A DNA stretch of 64,000 nt from Pycnococcus provasolii (Eukaryota; Chlorophyta; Pseudoscourfieldiophyceae; Pseudoscourfieldiales; Pycnococcaceae), in contig OW568861.1 in the NCBI GenBank assembly GCA_938743325.2, positions 1,302,001-1,366,000 on the forward strand. Direction: 5' to 3'. Under the pieces are notes generated by a model. The model was not told the DNA's origin. It saw only the letters and a program-made list of their open reading frames with translations, and did not search any database. Position numbers and translations under genes: made by a program. Positions 37,001-52,000 of the stretch are shown in pieces. Position 1 is the stretch's first letter. Each line of letters starts with the position of its first letter.

Positions 37001-40000
37001 CGCGCAGCCACTGCTCCGCCGACGCGCCCATCGTCAGCCGGCCGCCCGATACCAGACCCACCTCAGTGAAGCCAGCCGCCAGACCGCCGCCCAGCGTGCA
37101 CTCGACCCAGCCCGATGAGAGGAACACGCCCGCGTACTCCGCGCCGCCGATCGAGCATCGCACCGGCGACTCAGAGCTCACGCCCGTGCCGTACACGCTC
37201 ACTGTCGCACTGCCAGACGTCGACACGCGCGCGGGCGATGCGGCGAGCACGCGCACCGACGATGCAGATGCGTACGTGTACGCGTCCGACACCTGGTGCT
37301 GCACGCCCTGCGTCATCGAGAACGGAACCGCGTCCGAGCCGGACGACGGCACCGAGCACCACACCTGCTCCGCGCTCGTCCACTGCGAAGACACCGCCAC
37401 CGCGCCGAAGCGACACGATGGCGGGTGCGACGCCGCGAACCCGGACCCAGACACCTCGACGCGATCCGCGCCAGTCAGACCCGTCACTGACTCCACCCCA
37501 GCCGACGCAAGCTCGTCCGGCGCGATCGAAGATACGCGCCAGCCCTGCGTCGACGCTGACACGTACGCGCCAGATCCTGTCGACGAGACCGACGATGCGA
37601 GCGCGGATGACACAAACGTCACAGCAGACGACGAGGTGACACCGACCAGCAGATCGGAGCCAGACAGCCATACCACAGTCTCTATGCCTGACACGACAGC
37701 GCGAGGATACGACGCCGTCACGCGACCGGGTACGACGTACGACACTGACCCGACGTGATCGCCGTCCGCGAGCTGCAGCGATCGGAAGCCAGCAGACATC
37801 GCAGGAAGCGTGCACGTCGACGAGGACGATGCGCATGCCGCCTGCTCGCCGCCGCCAACCACCAGCGACGTCGGACGCGGGCCAGATATCAGCGACACGA
37901 CCACGGATCCGCCCGTCAGCGACGATAGCACGCCCGACGCAGAGTACGCCAACAAGCGCGACGAGGCCGTGTACTCGTACGACGTCCACGACGCGCCCAC
38001 GCGCTGGGCGCCTACGCCAAGACTCACGCCCGACGAGGACGGAGCGCGTGCAGGCGAAACGCACTCGTACACGCCCGACCCCGCGCGACGCGTCCACACC
38101 ATCGAAGTCGTGCCGAACGAGCACTGCCATGCCGAAGACAGACCGCCGGACGCAGACACCTCCACCGCCGTGCCGCCCGACTCTGACCCTGACGGCGGCG
38201 ACGCGCCCGTCACAGACGCGCCGCCGTCGCCCGTCACCTCCAGACGAGCCATCGACGCAGATGTCACCTCGCACCGCCAAAGCGACGAAGATGCCATCGA
38301 CGACGTTGAGCCGCACAAGCCGCCGTCGAACATGTGCGCGCCTATCACGTCCACCAACGAGCCGCCCGTAGACAACACCACTGACGGACGCACAACAGAC
38401 ACAGAAGCTGAGTCCGATACGTCCACGAGCGCGCGAGGACCCAGCACGCGCACTGAGCCGCCGCTCACGCGCAGCCACTGCTCCGCCGACGCGCCCATCG
38501 TCAGCCGGCCGCCCGATACCAGACCCACCTCAGTGAAGCCAGCCGCCAGACCGCCGCCCAGCGTGCACTCGACCCAGCCCGATGAGAGGAACACGCCCGC
38601 GTACTCCGCGCCGCCGATCGAGCATCGCACCGGCGACTCAGAGCTCACGCCCGTGCCGTACACGCTCACTGTCGCGCCGCCAGACGTCGACACGCGCGCG
38701 GGCGATGCGGCGAGCACGCGCACCGACGATGCAGATGCGTACGTGTACGCGTCCGACACCTGGTGCTGCACGCCCTGCGTCATCGAGAACGGAACCGCGT
38801 CCGAGCCGGACGACGGCACCGAGCACCACACCTGCTCCGCGCTCGTCCACTGCGAAGACACCGCCACCGCGCCGAAGCGACACGATGGCGGGTGCGACGC
38901 CGCGAACCCGGACCCAGACACCTCGACGCGATCCGCGCCAGTCAGACCCGTCACTGACTCCACGCCAGCCGACGCAAGCTCGTCCGGCGCGATCGAAGAT
39001 ACGCGCCAGCCCTGCGTCGACGCTGACACGTACGCGCCAGATCCTGTCGACGAGACCGACGATGCGAGCGCGGATGATACAAACGTCACAGCAGACGACG
39101 AGGTGACGCCGACCAGCAGATCGGAGCCAGACAGCCATACCACAGTCTCTATGCCTGACACGACAGCGCGAGGATACGACGCCGTCACGCGACCGGGTAC
39201 GACGTACGACACTGACCCGACGTGATCGCCGTCCGCGAGCTGCAGCGATCGGAAGCCAGCAGACATCGCAGGAAGCGTGCACGTCGACGAGGACGATGCG
39301 CATGCCGCCTGCTCGCCGCCGCCAACCACCAGCGACGTCGGACGCGGGCCAGATATCAGCGACACGACCACGGATCCGCCCGTCAGCGACGATAGCACGC
39401 CCGACGCAGAGTACGCCAACAAGCGCGACGAGGCCGTGTACTCGTACGACGTCCACGACGCGCCCACGCGCTGGGCGCCTACGCCAAGACTCACGCCCGA
39501 CGAGGACGGAGCGCGTGCAGGCGAAACGCACTCGTACACGCCCGACCCCGCGCGACGCGTCCACACCATCGAAGTCGTGCCGAACGAGCACTGCCATGCC
39601 GAAGGCAGACCGCCGGACGCAGACACCTCCACCGCCGTGCCGCCCGACTCTGACCCTGACGGCGGCGACGCGCCCGTCACAGACGCACCGCCGTCGCCCG
39701 TCACCTCCAGACGAGCCATCGACGCAGATGTCACCTCGCACCGCCAAAGCGACGAAGATGCCATCGACGACGTTGAGCCGCACAAGCCGCCGTCGAACAT
39801 GTGCGCGCCTACCACGTCCACCAACGAGCCGCCCGTAGACAACACCACTGACGGATGCACAACAGACACAGAAGCTGAGTCCGATACGTCCACGAGCGCG
39901 CGAGGACCCAGCACGCGCACTGAGCCGCCGCTCACGCGCAGCCACTGCTCCGCCGACGCGCCCATCGTCAGCCGGCCGCCCGATACCAGACCCACCTCAG

Positions 40001-43000
40001 TGAAGCCAGCCGCCAGACCGCCGCCCAGCGTGCACTCGACCCAGCCCGATGAGAGGAACACGCCCGCGTACTCCGCGCCGCCGATCGAGCATCGCACCGG
40101 CGACTCAGAGCTCACGCCCGTGCCGTACACGCTCACTGTCGCGCCGCCAGACGTCGACACGCGCGCGGGCGATGCGGCGAGCACGCGCACCGACGATGCA
40201 GATGCGTACGTGTACGCGTCCGACACCTGGTGCTGCACGCCCTGCGTCATCGAGAACGGAACCGCGTCCGAGCCGGACGACGGCACCGAGCACCACACCT
40301 GCTCCGCGCTCGTCCACTGCGAAGACACCACCACCGCGCCGAAGCGACACGATGGCGGGTGCGACGCCGCGAACCCGGACCCAGACACCTCGACGCGATC
40401 CGCGCCAGTCAGGCCGTCCGCGCCCTCGATCGCGGGATACGAGACCTCGTCAAGTGCCGTCAGAGGTGCGCGCCAGCCCTGCGTCGACGCTGACACGTAC
40501 GCGCCAGATCCTGTCGACGAGACCGACGATGCGAGCGCGGATGACACAAACGTCACAGCAGACGACGAGGCGACACCGACCAGCAGATCGGAGCCAGACA
40601 GCCATACCACAGTCTCTATGCCTGACACGACAGCGCGAGGATACGACGCCGTCACGCGACCGGGTACGGCGTACGACACTGACCCGACGTGATCGCCGTC
40701 CGCGAGCTGCAGCGATCGGAAGCCAGCAGACATCGCAGGAAGCGTGCACGTCGACGAGGACGATGCGCATGCCGCCTGCTCGACGCCGCCAACCACCAGC
40801 GACGTCGGACGCGGGCCAGATATCAGCGACACGACCACGGATCCGCCCGTCAGCGACGATAGCACGCCCGACGCAGAGTACGCCAACAAGCGCGACGAGG
40901 CCGTGTACTCGTACGACGTCCACGACGCGCCCACGCGCTGGGCGCCTACGCCAAGACTCACGCCCGACGAGGACGGAGCGCGTGCAGGCGAAACGCACTC
41001 GTACACGCCCGACCCCGCGCGACGCGTCCACACCATCGAAGTCGTGCCGAACGAGCACTGCCACGCCGAAGGCAGACCGCCGGACGCAGACACCTCCACT
41101 GCCGTGCCGCCCGACTCTGACCCTGACGGCGGCGACGCGCCCGTCACAGACGCGCCGCCGTCGCCCGTCACCTCCAGACGAGCCATCGACGCAGATGTCA
41201 CCTCGCACCGCCAAAGCGACGAAGATGCCATCGACGACGTTGAGCCGCACAAGCCGCCGTCGAACATGTGCGCGCCTATCACGTCCACCAACGAGCCGCC
41301 CGTAGACAACACCACTGACGGATGCACAACAGACACAGAAGCTGAGTCCGATACGTCCACGAGCGCGCGAGGACCCAGCACGCGCACTGAGCCGCCGCTC
41401 ACGCGCAGCCACTGCTCCGCCGACGCGCCCATCGTCAGCCGGCCGCCCGATACCAGACCCACCTCAGTGAAGCCAGCCGCCAGACCGCCGCCCAGCGTGC
41501 ACTCGACCCAGCCCGATGAGAGGAACACGCCCGCGTACTCCGTGCCGCCGATCGAGCATCGCACCGGCGACTCAGAGCTCACGCCCGTGCCGTACACGCT
41601 CACTGTCGCACCGCCAGACGCTGACACGCGCGCGGGCGATGCGGCGAGCACGCGCACCGACGATGCAGATGCGTACGTGTACGCGTCCGACACCTGGTGC
41701 TGCACGCCCTGCGTCATCGAGAACGGAACCGCGTCCGAGCCGGACGACGGCACCGAGCACCACACCTGCTCCGCGCTCGTCCACTGCGAAGACACCACCA
41801 CCGCGCCGAAGCGACACGATGGCGGGTGCGACGCCGCGAACCCGGACCCAGACACCTCGACGCGATCCGCGCCAGTCAGGCCGTCCGCGCCCTCGATCGC
41901 GGGATACGAGACCTCGTCAAGTGCCGTCAGAGGTGCGCGCCAGCCCTGCGTCGACGCTGACACGTACGCGCCAGATCCTGTCGACGAGACCGACGATGCG
42001 AGCGCGGATGATACAAACGTCACAGCAGACGACGATGCGACACCGACCAGCAGATCGGAGCCAGACAGCCATACCACAGTCTCTATGCCTGACACGACAG
42101 CGCGAGGATACGACGCCGTCACGCGACCGGGTACGGCGTATGACACTGACCCGACACGATCGCCGTCCGCGAGCTGCAGCGATCGGAAACCAGCAGACAT
42201 CGCAGGAAGCGTGCACGTCGATGAGGACGATGCGCATGCCGCCTGCTCGACGCCGCCAACCACCAGCGACGTCGGACGCGGGCCAGATATCAGCGACACG
42301 ACCACGGATCCGCCCGTCAGCGACGATAGCACGCCCGACCCAGAGTACGCCAACAAGCGCGACGAGGCCGTGTACTCGTACGACGTCCACGACGCGCCCA
42401 CGCGCTGGGCGCCTACGCCAAGACTCACGCCCGACGAGGACGGAGCGCGTGCAGGCGAAACGCACTCGTACACGCCCGACCCCGCGCGACGCGTCCACAC
42501 CATCGAAGTCGTGCCGAACGAGCACTGCCACGCCGAAGACAGACCGCCGGATGCAGACACCTCCACCGCCGTGCCGCCCGACTCTGACCCTGACGGCGGC
42601 GACGCGCCCGTCACAGACGCACCGCCGTCGCCCGTCACCTCCAGACGAGCCATCGACGCAGATGTCACCTCACACCGCCAAAGCGACGAAGATGCCATCG
42701 ACGACGTTGAGCCGCACAAGCCGCCGTCGAACATGTGCGCGCCTATCACGTCCACCAACGAGCCGCCCGTAGACAACACCACTGACGGATGCACAACAGA
42801 CACAGAAGCTGAGTCCGATACGTCCACGAGCGCGCGAGGACCCAGCACGCGCACTGAGCCGCCGCTCACGCGCAGCCACTGCTCCGCCGACGCGCCCATC
42901 GTCAGCCGGCCGCCCGATACCAGACCCACCTCAGTGAAGCCAGCCGCCAGACCGCCGCCCAGCGTGCACTCGACCCAGCCCGATGAGAGGAACACGCCCG

Positions 43001-46000
43001 CGTACTCCGTGCCGCCGATCGAGCATCGCACCGGCGACTCAGAGCTCACGCCCGTGCCGTACACGCTCACTGTCGCGCCGCCAGACGTCGACACGCGCGC
43101 GGGCGATGCGGCGAGCACGCGCACCGACGATGCAGATGCGTACGTGTACGCGTCCGACACCTGGTGCTGCACGCCCTGCGTCATCGAGAACGGAACCGCG
43201 TCCGAGCCGGACGACGGCACCGAGCACCACACCTGCTCCGCGCTCGTCCACTGCGAAGACACCGCCACCGCGCCGAAGCGACACGATGGCGGGTGCGACG
43301 CCGCGAACCCGGACCCAGACACCTCGACGCGATCCGCGCCAGTCAGACCCGTCACTGACTCCACGCCAGCCGACGCAAGCTCGTCCGGCGCGATCGAAGA
43401 TACGCGCCAGCCCTGCGTCGACGCTGACACGTACGCGCCAGATCCTGTCGACGAGACCGACGATGCGAGCGCGGATGACACAAACGTCACAGCAGACGAC
43501 GAGGCGACACCGACCAGCAGATCGGAGCCAGACAGCCATACCACAGTCTCTATGCCTGACACGACAGCGCGAGGATACGACGCCGTCACGCGACCGGGTA
43601 CGGCGTACGACACTGACCCGACGTGATCGCCGTCCGCGAGCTGCAGCGATCGGAAACCAGCAGACATCGCAGGAAGCGTGCACGTCGACGAGGACGATGC
43701 GCATGCCGCCTGCTCGACGCCGCCAACCACCAGCGACGTCGGACGCGGGCCAGATATCAGCGACACGACCACGGATCCGCCCGTCAGCGACGATAGCACG
43801 CCCGACCCAGAGTACGCCAACAAGCGCGACGAGGCCGTGTACTCGTACGATGTCCACGACGCGCCCACGCGCTGGGCGCCTACGCCAAGACTCACGCCCG
43901 ACGAGGACGGAACGCGTGCAGGCGAAACGCACTCGTACACGCCCGACCCCGCGCGACGCGTCCACACCATCGAAGTCGTGCCGAACGAGCACTGCCATGC
44001 CGAAGGCAGACCGCCGGATGCAGACACCTCCACCGCCGTGCCGCCCGACTCTGACCCTGACGGCGGCGACGCGCCCGTCACAGACGCGCCGCCGTCGCCC
44101 GCCACCTCCAGACGAGCCATCGACGCAGATGTCACCTCGCACCGCCAAAGCGACGAAGATGCCATCGACGACGTTGAGCCGCACAAGCCGCCGTCGAACA
44201 TGTGCGCGCCTATCACGTCCACCAACGAGCCGCCCGTAGACAACACCACTGACGGATGCACAACAGACACAGAAGCTGAGTCCGATACGTCCACGAGCGC
44301 GCGAGGACCCAGCACGCGCACCGAGCCGCCGCTCACGCGCAGCCACTGCTCCGCCGACGCGCCCATCGTCAGCCGGCCGCCCGATACCAGACCCACCTCA
44401 GTGAAGCCAGCCGCCAGACCGCCGCCCAGCGTGCACTCGACCCAGCCCGATGAAAGGAACACGCCCGCGTACTCCGTGCCGCCGATCGAGCATCGCACCG
44501 GCGACTCAGAGCTCACGCCCGTGCCGTACACGCTCACTGTCGCGCCGCCAGACGCTGACACGCGCGCGGGCGATGCGGCGAGCACGCGCACCGACGATGC
44601 AGATGCGTACGTGTACGCGTCCGACACCTGGTGCTGCACGCCCTGCGTCATCGAGAACGGAACCGCGTCCGAGCCGGACGACGGCACCGAGCACCACACC
44701 TGCTCCGCGCTCGTCCACTGCGAAGACACCGCCACCGCGCCGAAGCGACACGATGGCGGGTGCGACGCCGCGAACCCGGACCCAGACACCTCGACGCGAT
44801 CCGCGCCAGTCAGGCCGTCCGCGCCCTCGATCGCGGGATACGAGACCTCGTCAAGTGCCGTCAGAGGTGCGCGCCAGCCCTGCGTCGACGCTGACACGTA
44901 CGCGCCAGATCCTGTCGACGAGACCGACGATGCGAGCGCGGATGACACAAACGTCACAGCAGACGACGAGGTGACACCGACCAGCAGATCGGAGCCAGAC
45001 AGCCATACCACAGTCTCTATGCCTGACACGACAGCGCGAGGATACGACGCCGTCACGCGACCGGGTACGGCGTACGACACTGAACCGACATGATCGCCGT
45101 CCGCGAGCTGCAGCGATCGGAAACCAGCAGACATCGCAGGAAGCGTGCACGTCGACGAGGACGATGCGCATGCCGCCTGCTCGACGCCGCCAACCACCAG
45201 CGACGTCGGACGCGGGCCAGATATCAGCGACACGACCACGGATCCGCCCGTCAGCGACGATAGCACGCCCGACCCAGAGTACGCCAACAAGCGCGACGAG
45301 GCCGTGTACTCGTACGACGTCCACGACGCGCCCACGCGCTGGGCGCCTACGCCAAGACTCACGCCCGACGAGGACGGAACGCGTGCAGGCGAAACGCACT
45401 CGTACACGCCCGACCCCGCGCGACGCGTCCACACCATCGAAGTCGTGCCGAACGAGCACTGCCACGCCGAAGGCAGACCGCTGGATGCAGACACCTCCAC
45501 CGCCGTGCCGCCCGACTCTGACCCTGACGGCGGCGACGCGCCTGTCACAGACGCGCCGCCGTCGCCCGTCACCTCCAGACGAGCCATCGACGCAGATGTC
45601 ACCTCACACCGCCAAAGCGACGAAGATGCCATCGACGACGTTGAGCCGCACAAGCCGCCGTCGAACATGTGCGCGCCTATCACGTCCACCAACGAGCCGC
45701 CCGTAGACAACACCACTGACGGATGCACAACAGACACAGAAGCTGAGTCCGATACGTCCACGAGCGCGCGAGGACCCAGCACGCGCACTGAGCCGCCGCT
45801 CACGCGCAGCCACTGCTCCGCCGACGCGCCCATCGTCAGCCGGCCGCCCGATACCAGACCCACCTCAGTGAAGCCAGCCGCCAGACCGCCGCCCAGCGTG
45901 CACTCGACCCAGCCCGATGAGAGGAACACGCCCGCGTACTCCGTGCCGCCGATCGAGCATCGCACCGGCGACTCAGAGCTCACGCCCGTGCCGTACACGC

Positions 46001-49000
46001 TCACTGTCGCACCGCCAGACGCTGACACGCGCGCGGGCGATGCGGCGAGCACGCGCACCGACGATGCAGATGCGTACGTGTACGCGTCCGACACCTGGTG
46101 CTGCACGCCCTGCGTCATCGAGAACGGAACCGCGTCCGAGCCGGACGACGGCACCGAGCACCACACCTGCTCCGCGCTCGTCCACTGCGAAGACACCGCC
46201 ACCGCGCCGAAGCGACACGATGGCGGGTGCGACGCCGCGAACCCGGACCCAGACACCTCGACGCGATCCGCGCCAGTCAGGCCGTCCGCGCCCTCGATCG
46301 CGGGATACGAGACCTCGTCAAGTGCCGTCAGAGGTGCGCGCCAGCCCTGCGTCGACGCTGACACGTACGCGCCAGATCCTGTCGACGAGACCGACGATGC
46401 GAGCGCGGATGATACAAACGTCACAGCAGACGACGAGGTGACACCGACCAGCAGATCGGAGCCAGACAGCCATACCACAGTCTCTATGCCTGACACGACA
46501 GCGCGAGGATACGACGCCGTCACGCGACCGGGTACGGCGTACGACACTGAACCGACGTGATCGCCGTCCGCGAGCTGCAGCGATCGGAAGCCAGCAGACA
46601 TCGCAGGAAGCGTGCACGTCGACGAGGACGATGCGCATGCCGCCTGCTCGCCGCCGCCAACCACCAGCGACGTCGGACGCGGGCCAGATATCAGCGACAC
46701 GACCACGGATCCGCCCGTCAGCGACGATAGCACGCCCGACGCAGAGTACGCCAACAAGCGCGACGAGGCCGTGTACTCGTACGATGTCCACGACGCGCCC
46801 ACGCGCTGGGCGCCTACGCCAAGACTCACGCCCGACGAGGATGGAACGCGTGCAGGCGAAACGCACTCGTACACGCCCGACCCCGCGCGACGCGTCCACA
46901 CCATCGAAGTCGTGCCGAACGAGCACTGCCATGCCGAAGGCAGACCGCCGGACGCAGACACCTCCACCGCCGTGCCGCCCGACTCTGACCCTGACGGCGG
47001 CGACGCGCCCGTCACAGACGCGCCGCCGTCGCCCGTCACCTCCAGACGAGCCATCGACGCAGATGTCACCTCGCACCGCCAAAGCGACGAAGATGCCATC
47101 GACGACGTTGAGCCGCACAAGCCGCCGTCGAACATGTGCGCGCCTATCACGTCCACCAACGAGCCGCCCGTAGACAACACCACTGACGGATGCACAACAG
47201 ACACAGAAGCTGAGTCCGATACGTCCACGAGCGCGCGAGGACCCAGCACGCGCACTGAGCCGCCGCTCACGCGCAGCCACTGCTCCGCCGACGCGCCCAT
47301 CGTCAGCCGGCCGCCCGATACCAGACCCACCTCAGTGAAGCCAGCCGCCAGACCGCCGCCCAGCGTGCACTCGACCCAGCCCGATGAGAGGAACACGCCC
47401 GCGTACTCCGCGCCGCCGATCGAGCATCGCACCGGCGACTCAGAGCTCACGCCCGTGCCGTACACGCTCACTGTCGCACCGCCAGACGCTGACACGCGCG
47501 CGGGCGATGCGGCGAGCACGCGCACCGACGATGCAGATGCGTACGTGTACGCGTCCGACACCTGGTGCTGCACGCCCTGCGTCATCGAGAACGGAACCGC
47601 GTCCGAGCCGGACGACGGCACCGAGCACCACACCTGCTCCGCGCTCGTCCACTGCGAAGACACCGCCACCGCGCCGAAGCGACACGATGGCGGGTGCGAC
47701 GCCGCGAACCCGGACCCAGACACCTCGACGCGATCCGCGCCAGTCAGGCCGTCCGCGCCCTCGATCGCGGGATACGAGACCTCGTCAAGTGCCGTCAGAG
47801 GTGCGCGCCAGCCCTGCGTCGACGCTGACACGTACGCGCCAGATCCTGTCGACGAGACCGACGATGCGAGCGCGGATGACACAAACGTCACAGCAGACGA
47901 CGAGGTGACACCGACCAGCAGATCGGAGCCAGACAGCCATACCACAGTCTCTATGCCTGACACGACAGCGCGAGGATACGACGCCGTCACGCGACCGGGT
48001 ACGGCGTACGACACTGAACCGACGTGATCGCCGTCCGCGAGCTGCAGCGATCGGAAACCAGCAGACATCGCAGGAAGCGTGCACGTCGACGAGGACGATG
48101 CGCATGCCGCCTGCTCGCCGCCGCCAACCACCAGCGACGTCGGACGCGGGCCAGATATCAGCGACACGACCACGGATCCGCCCGTCAGCGACGATAGCAC
48201 GCCCGACCCAGAGTACGCCAACAAGCGCGACGAGGCCGTGTACTCGTACGATGTCCACGACGCGCCCACGCGCTGGGCGCCTACGCCAAGACTCACGCCC
48301 GACGAGGACGGAACGCGTGCAGGCGAAACGCACTCGTACACGCCCGACCCCGCGCGACGCGTCCACACCATCGAAGTCGTGCCGAACGAGCACTGCCATG
48401 CCGAAGGCAGACCGCCGGACGCAGACACCTCCACCGCCGTGCCGCCCGACTCTGACCCTGACGGCGGCGACGCGCCCGTCACAGACGCGCCGCCGTCGCC
48501 CGTCACCTCCAGACGAGCCATCGACGCAGATGTCACCTCGCACCGCCAAAGCGACGAAGATGCCATCGACGACGTTGAGCCGCACAAGCCGCCGTCGAAC
48601 ATGTGCGCGCCTATCACGTCCACCAACGAGCCGCCCGTAGACAACACCACTGACGGATGCACAACAGACACAGAAGCTGAGTCCGATACGTCCACGAGCG
48701 CGCGAGGACCCAGCACGCGCACTGAGCCGCCGCTCACGCGCAGCCACTGCTCCGCCGACGCGCCCATCGTCAGCCGGCCGCCCGATACCAGACCCACCTC
48801 AGTGAAGCCAGCCGCCAGACCGCCGCCCAGCGTGCACTCGACCCAGCCCGATGAGAGGAACACGCCCGCGTACTCCGTGCCGCCGATCGAGCATCGCACC
48901 GACGACTCAGAGCTCACGCCCGTGCCGTACACGCTCACTGTCGCGCCGCCAGACGCTGACACGCGCGCGGGCGATGCGGCGAGCACGCGCACCGACGATG

Positions 49001-52000
49001 CAGATGCGTACGTGTACGCGTCCGACACCTGGTGCTGCACGCCCTGCGTCATCGAGAACGGAACCGCGTCCGAGCCGGACGACGGCACCGAGCACCACAC
49101 CTGCTCCGCGCTCGTCCACTGCGAAGACACCGCCACCGCGCCGAAGCGACACGATGGCGGGTGCGACGCCGCGAACCCGGACCCAGACACCTCGACGCGA
49201 TCCGCGCCAGTCAGACCCGTCACTGACTCCACGCCAGCCGACGCAAGCTCGTCAAGTGCCGTCAGAGGTGCGCGCCAGCCCTGCGTCGACGCTGACACGT
49301 ACGCGCCAGATCCTGTCGACGAGACCGACGATGCGAGCGCGGATGACACAAACGTCACAGCAGACGACGAGGCGACACCGACCAGCAGATCGGAGCCAGA
49401 CAGCCATACCACAGTCTCTATGCCTGACACGACAGCGCGAGGATACGACGCCGTCACGCGACCGGGTACGGCGTACGACACGGACCCGACGTGATCGCCG
49501 TCCGCGAGCTGCAGCGATCGGAAACCAGCAGACATCGCAGGAAGCGTGCACGTCGATGAGGACGATGCGCATGCCGCCTGCTCGACGCCGCCAACCACCA
49601 GCGACGTCGGACGCGGGCCAGATATCAGCGACACGACCACGGATCCGCCCGTCAGCGACGATAGCACGCCCGACGCAGAGTACGCCAACAAGCGCGACGA
49701 GGCCGTGTACTCGTACGATGTCCACGACGCGCCCACGCGCTGGGCGCCTACGCCAAGACTCACGCCCGACGAGGACGGAACGCGTGCAGGCGAAACGCAC
49801 TCGTACACGCCCGACCCCGCGCGACGCGTCCACACCATCGAAGTCGTGCCGAACGAGCACTGCCATGCCGAAGGCAGACCGCCGGACGCAGACACCTCCA
49901 CCGCCGTGCCGCCCGACTCTGACCCTGACGGCGGCGACGCGCCCGTCACAGACGCGCCGCCGTCGCCCGCCACCTCCAGACGAGCCATCGACGCAGATGT
50001 CACCTCACACCGCCAAAGCGACGAAGATGCCATCGACGACGTTGAGCCGCACAAGCCGCCGTCGAACATGTGCGCGCCTATCACGTCCACCAACGAGCCG
50101 CCCGTAGACAACACCACTGACGGATGCACAACAGACACAGAAGCTGAGTCCGATACGTCCACGAGCGCGCGAGGACCCAGCACGCGCACTGAGCCGCCGC
50201 TCACGCGCAGCCACTGCTCCGCCGACGCGCCCATCGTCAGCCGGCCGCCCGATACCAGACCCACCTCAGTGAAGCCAGCCGCCAGACCGCCGCCCAGCGT
50301 GCACTCGACCCAGCCCGATGAGAGGAACACGCCCGCGTACTCCGCGCCGCCGATCGAGCATCGCACCGGCGACTCAGAGCTCACGCCCGTGCCGTACACG
50401 CTCACTGTCGCGCCGCCAGACGCTGACACGCGCGCGGGCGATGCGGCGATCACGCGCACCGACGATGCAGATGCGTACGTGTACGCGTCCGACACCTGGT
50501 GCTGCACGCCCTGCGTCATCGAGAACGGAACCGCGTCCGAGCCGGACGACGGCACCGAGCACCACACCTGCTCCGCGCTCGTCCACTGCGAAGACACCGC
50601 CACCGCGCCGAAGCGACACGATGGCGGATGCGACGCCGCGAACCCGGACCCAGACACCTCGACGCGATCCGCGCCAGTCAGGCCGTCCGCGCCCTCGATC
50701 GCGGGATACGAGACCTCGTCAAGTGCCGTCAGAGGTGCGCGCCAGCCCTGCGTCGACGCTGACACGTACGCGCCAGATCCTGTCGACGAGACCGACGATG
50801 CGAGCGCGGATGACACAAACGTCACAGCAGACGACGAGGCGACACCGACCAGCAGATCGGAGCCAGACAGCCATACCACAGTCTCTATGCCTGACACGAC
50901 AGCGCGAGGATACGACGCCGTCACGCGACCGGGTACGGCGTACGACACGGACCCGACGTGATCGCCGTCCGCGAGCTGCAGCGATCGGAAACCAGCAGAC
51001 ATCGCAGGAAGCGTGCACGTCGACGAGGACGATGCGCATGCCGCCTGCTCGACGCCGCCAACCACCAGCGACGTCGGACGCGGGCCAGATATCAGCGACA
51101 CGACCACGGATCCGCCCGTCAGCGACGATAGCACGCCCGACGCAGAGTACGCCAACAAGCGCGACGAGGCCGTGTACTCGTACGATGTCCACGACGCGCC
51201 CACGCGCTGGGCGCCTACGCCAAGACTCACGCCCGATGAGGACGGAACGCGTGCAGGCGAAACGCACTCGTACACGCCCGACCCCGCGCGACGCGTCCAC
51301 ACCATCGAAGTCGTGCCGAACGAGCACTGCCACGCCGAAGGCAGACCGCCGGACGCAGACACCTCCACCGCCGTGCCGCCCGACTCTGACCCTGACGGCG
51401 GCGACGCGCCTGTCACAGACGCGCCGCCGTCGCCCGTCACCTCCAGACGAGCCATCGACGCAGATGTCACCTCGCACCGCCAAAGCGACGAAGATGCCAT
51501 CGACGACGTTGAGCCGCACAAGCCGCCGTCGAACATGTGCGCGCCTATCACGTCCACCAACGAGCCGCCCGTAGACAACACCACTGACGGATGCACAACA
51601 GACACAGAAGCTGAGTCCGATACGTCCACGAGCGCGCGAGGTCCCAGCACGCGCACTGAGCCGCCGCTTACGCGCAGCCACTGCTCCGCCGACGCGCCCA
51701 TCGTCAGCCGGCCGCCCGATACCAGACCCACCTCAGTGAAGCCAGCCGCCAGACCGCCGCCCAGCGTGCACTCGACCCAGCCCGATGAGAGGAACACGCC
51801 CGCGTACTCCGTGCCGCCGATCGAGCATCGCACCGGCGACTCAGAGCTCACGCCCGTGCCGTACACGCTCACTGTCGCACCGCCAGACGTCGACACGCGC
51901 GCGGGCGATGCGGCGAGCACGCGCACCGACGATGCAGATGCGTACGTGTACGCGTCCGACACCTGGTGCTGCACGCCCTGCGTCATCGAGAACGGAACCG

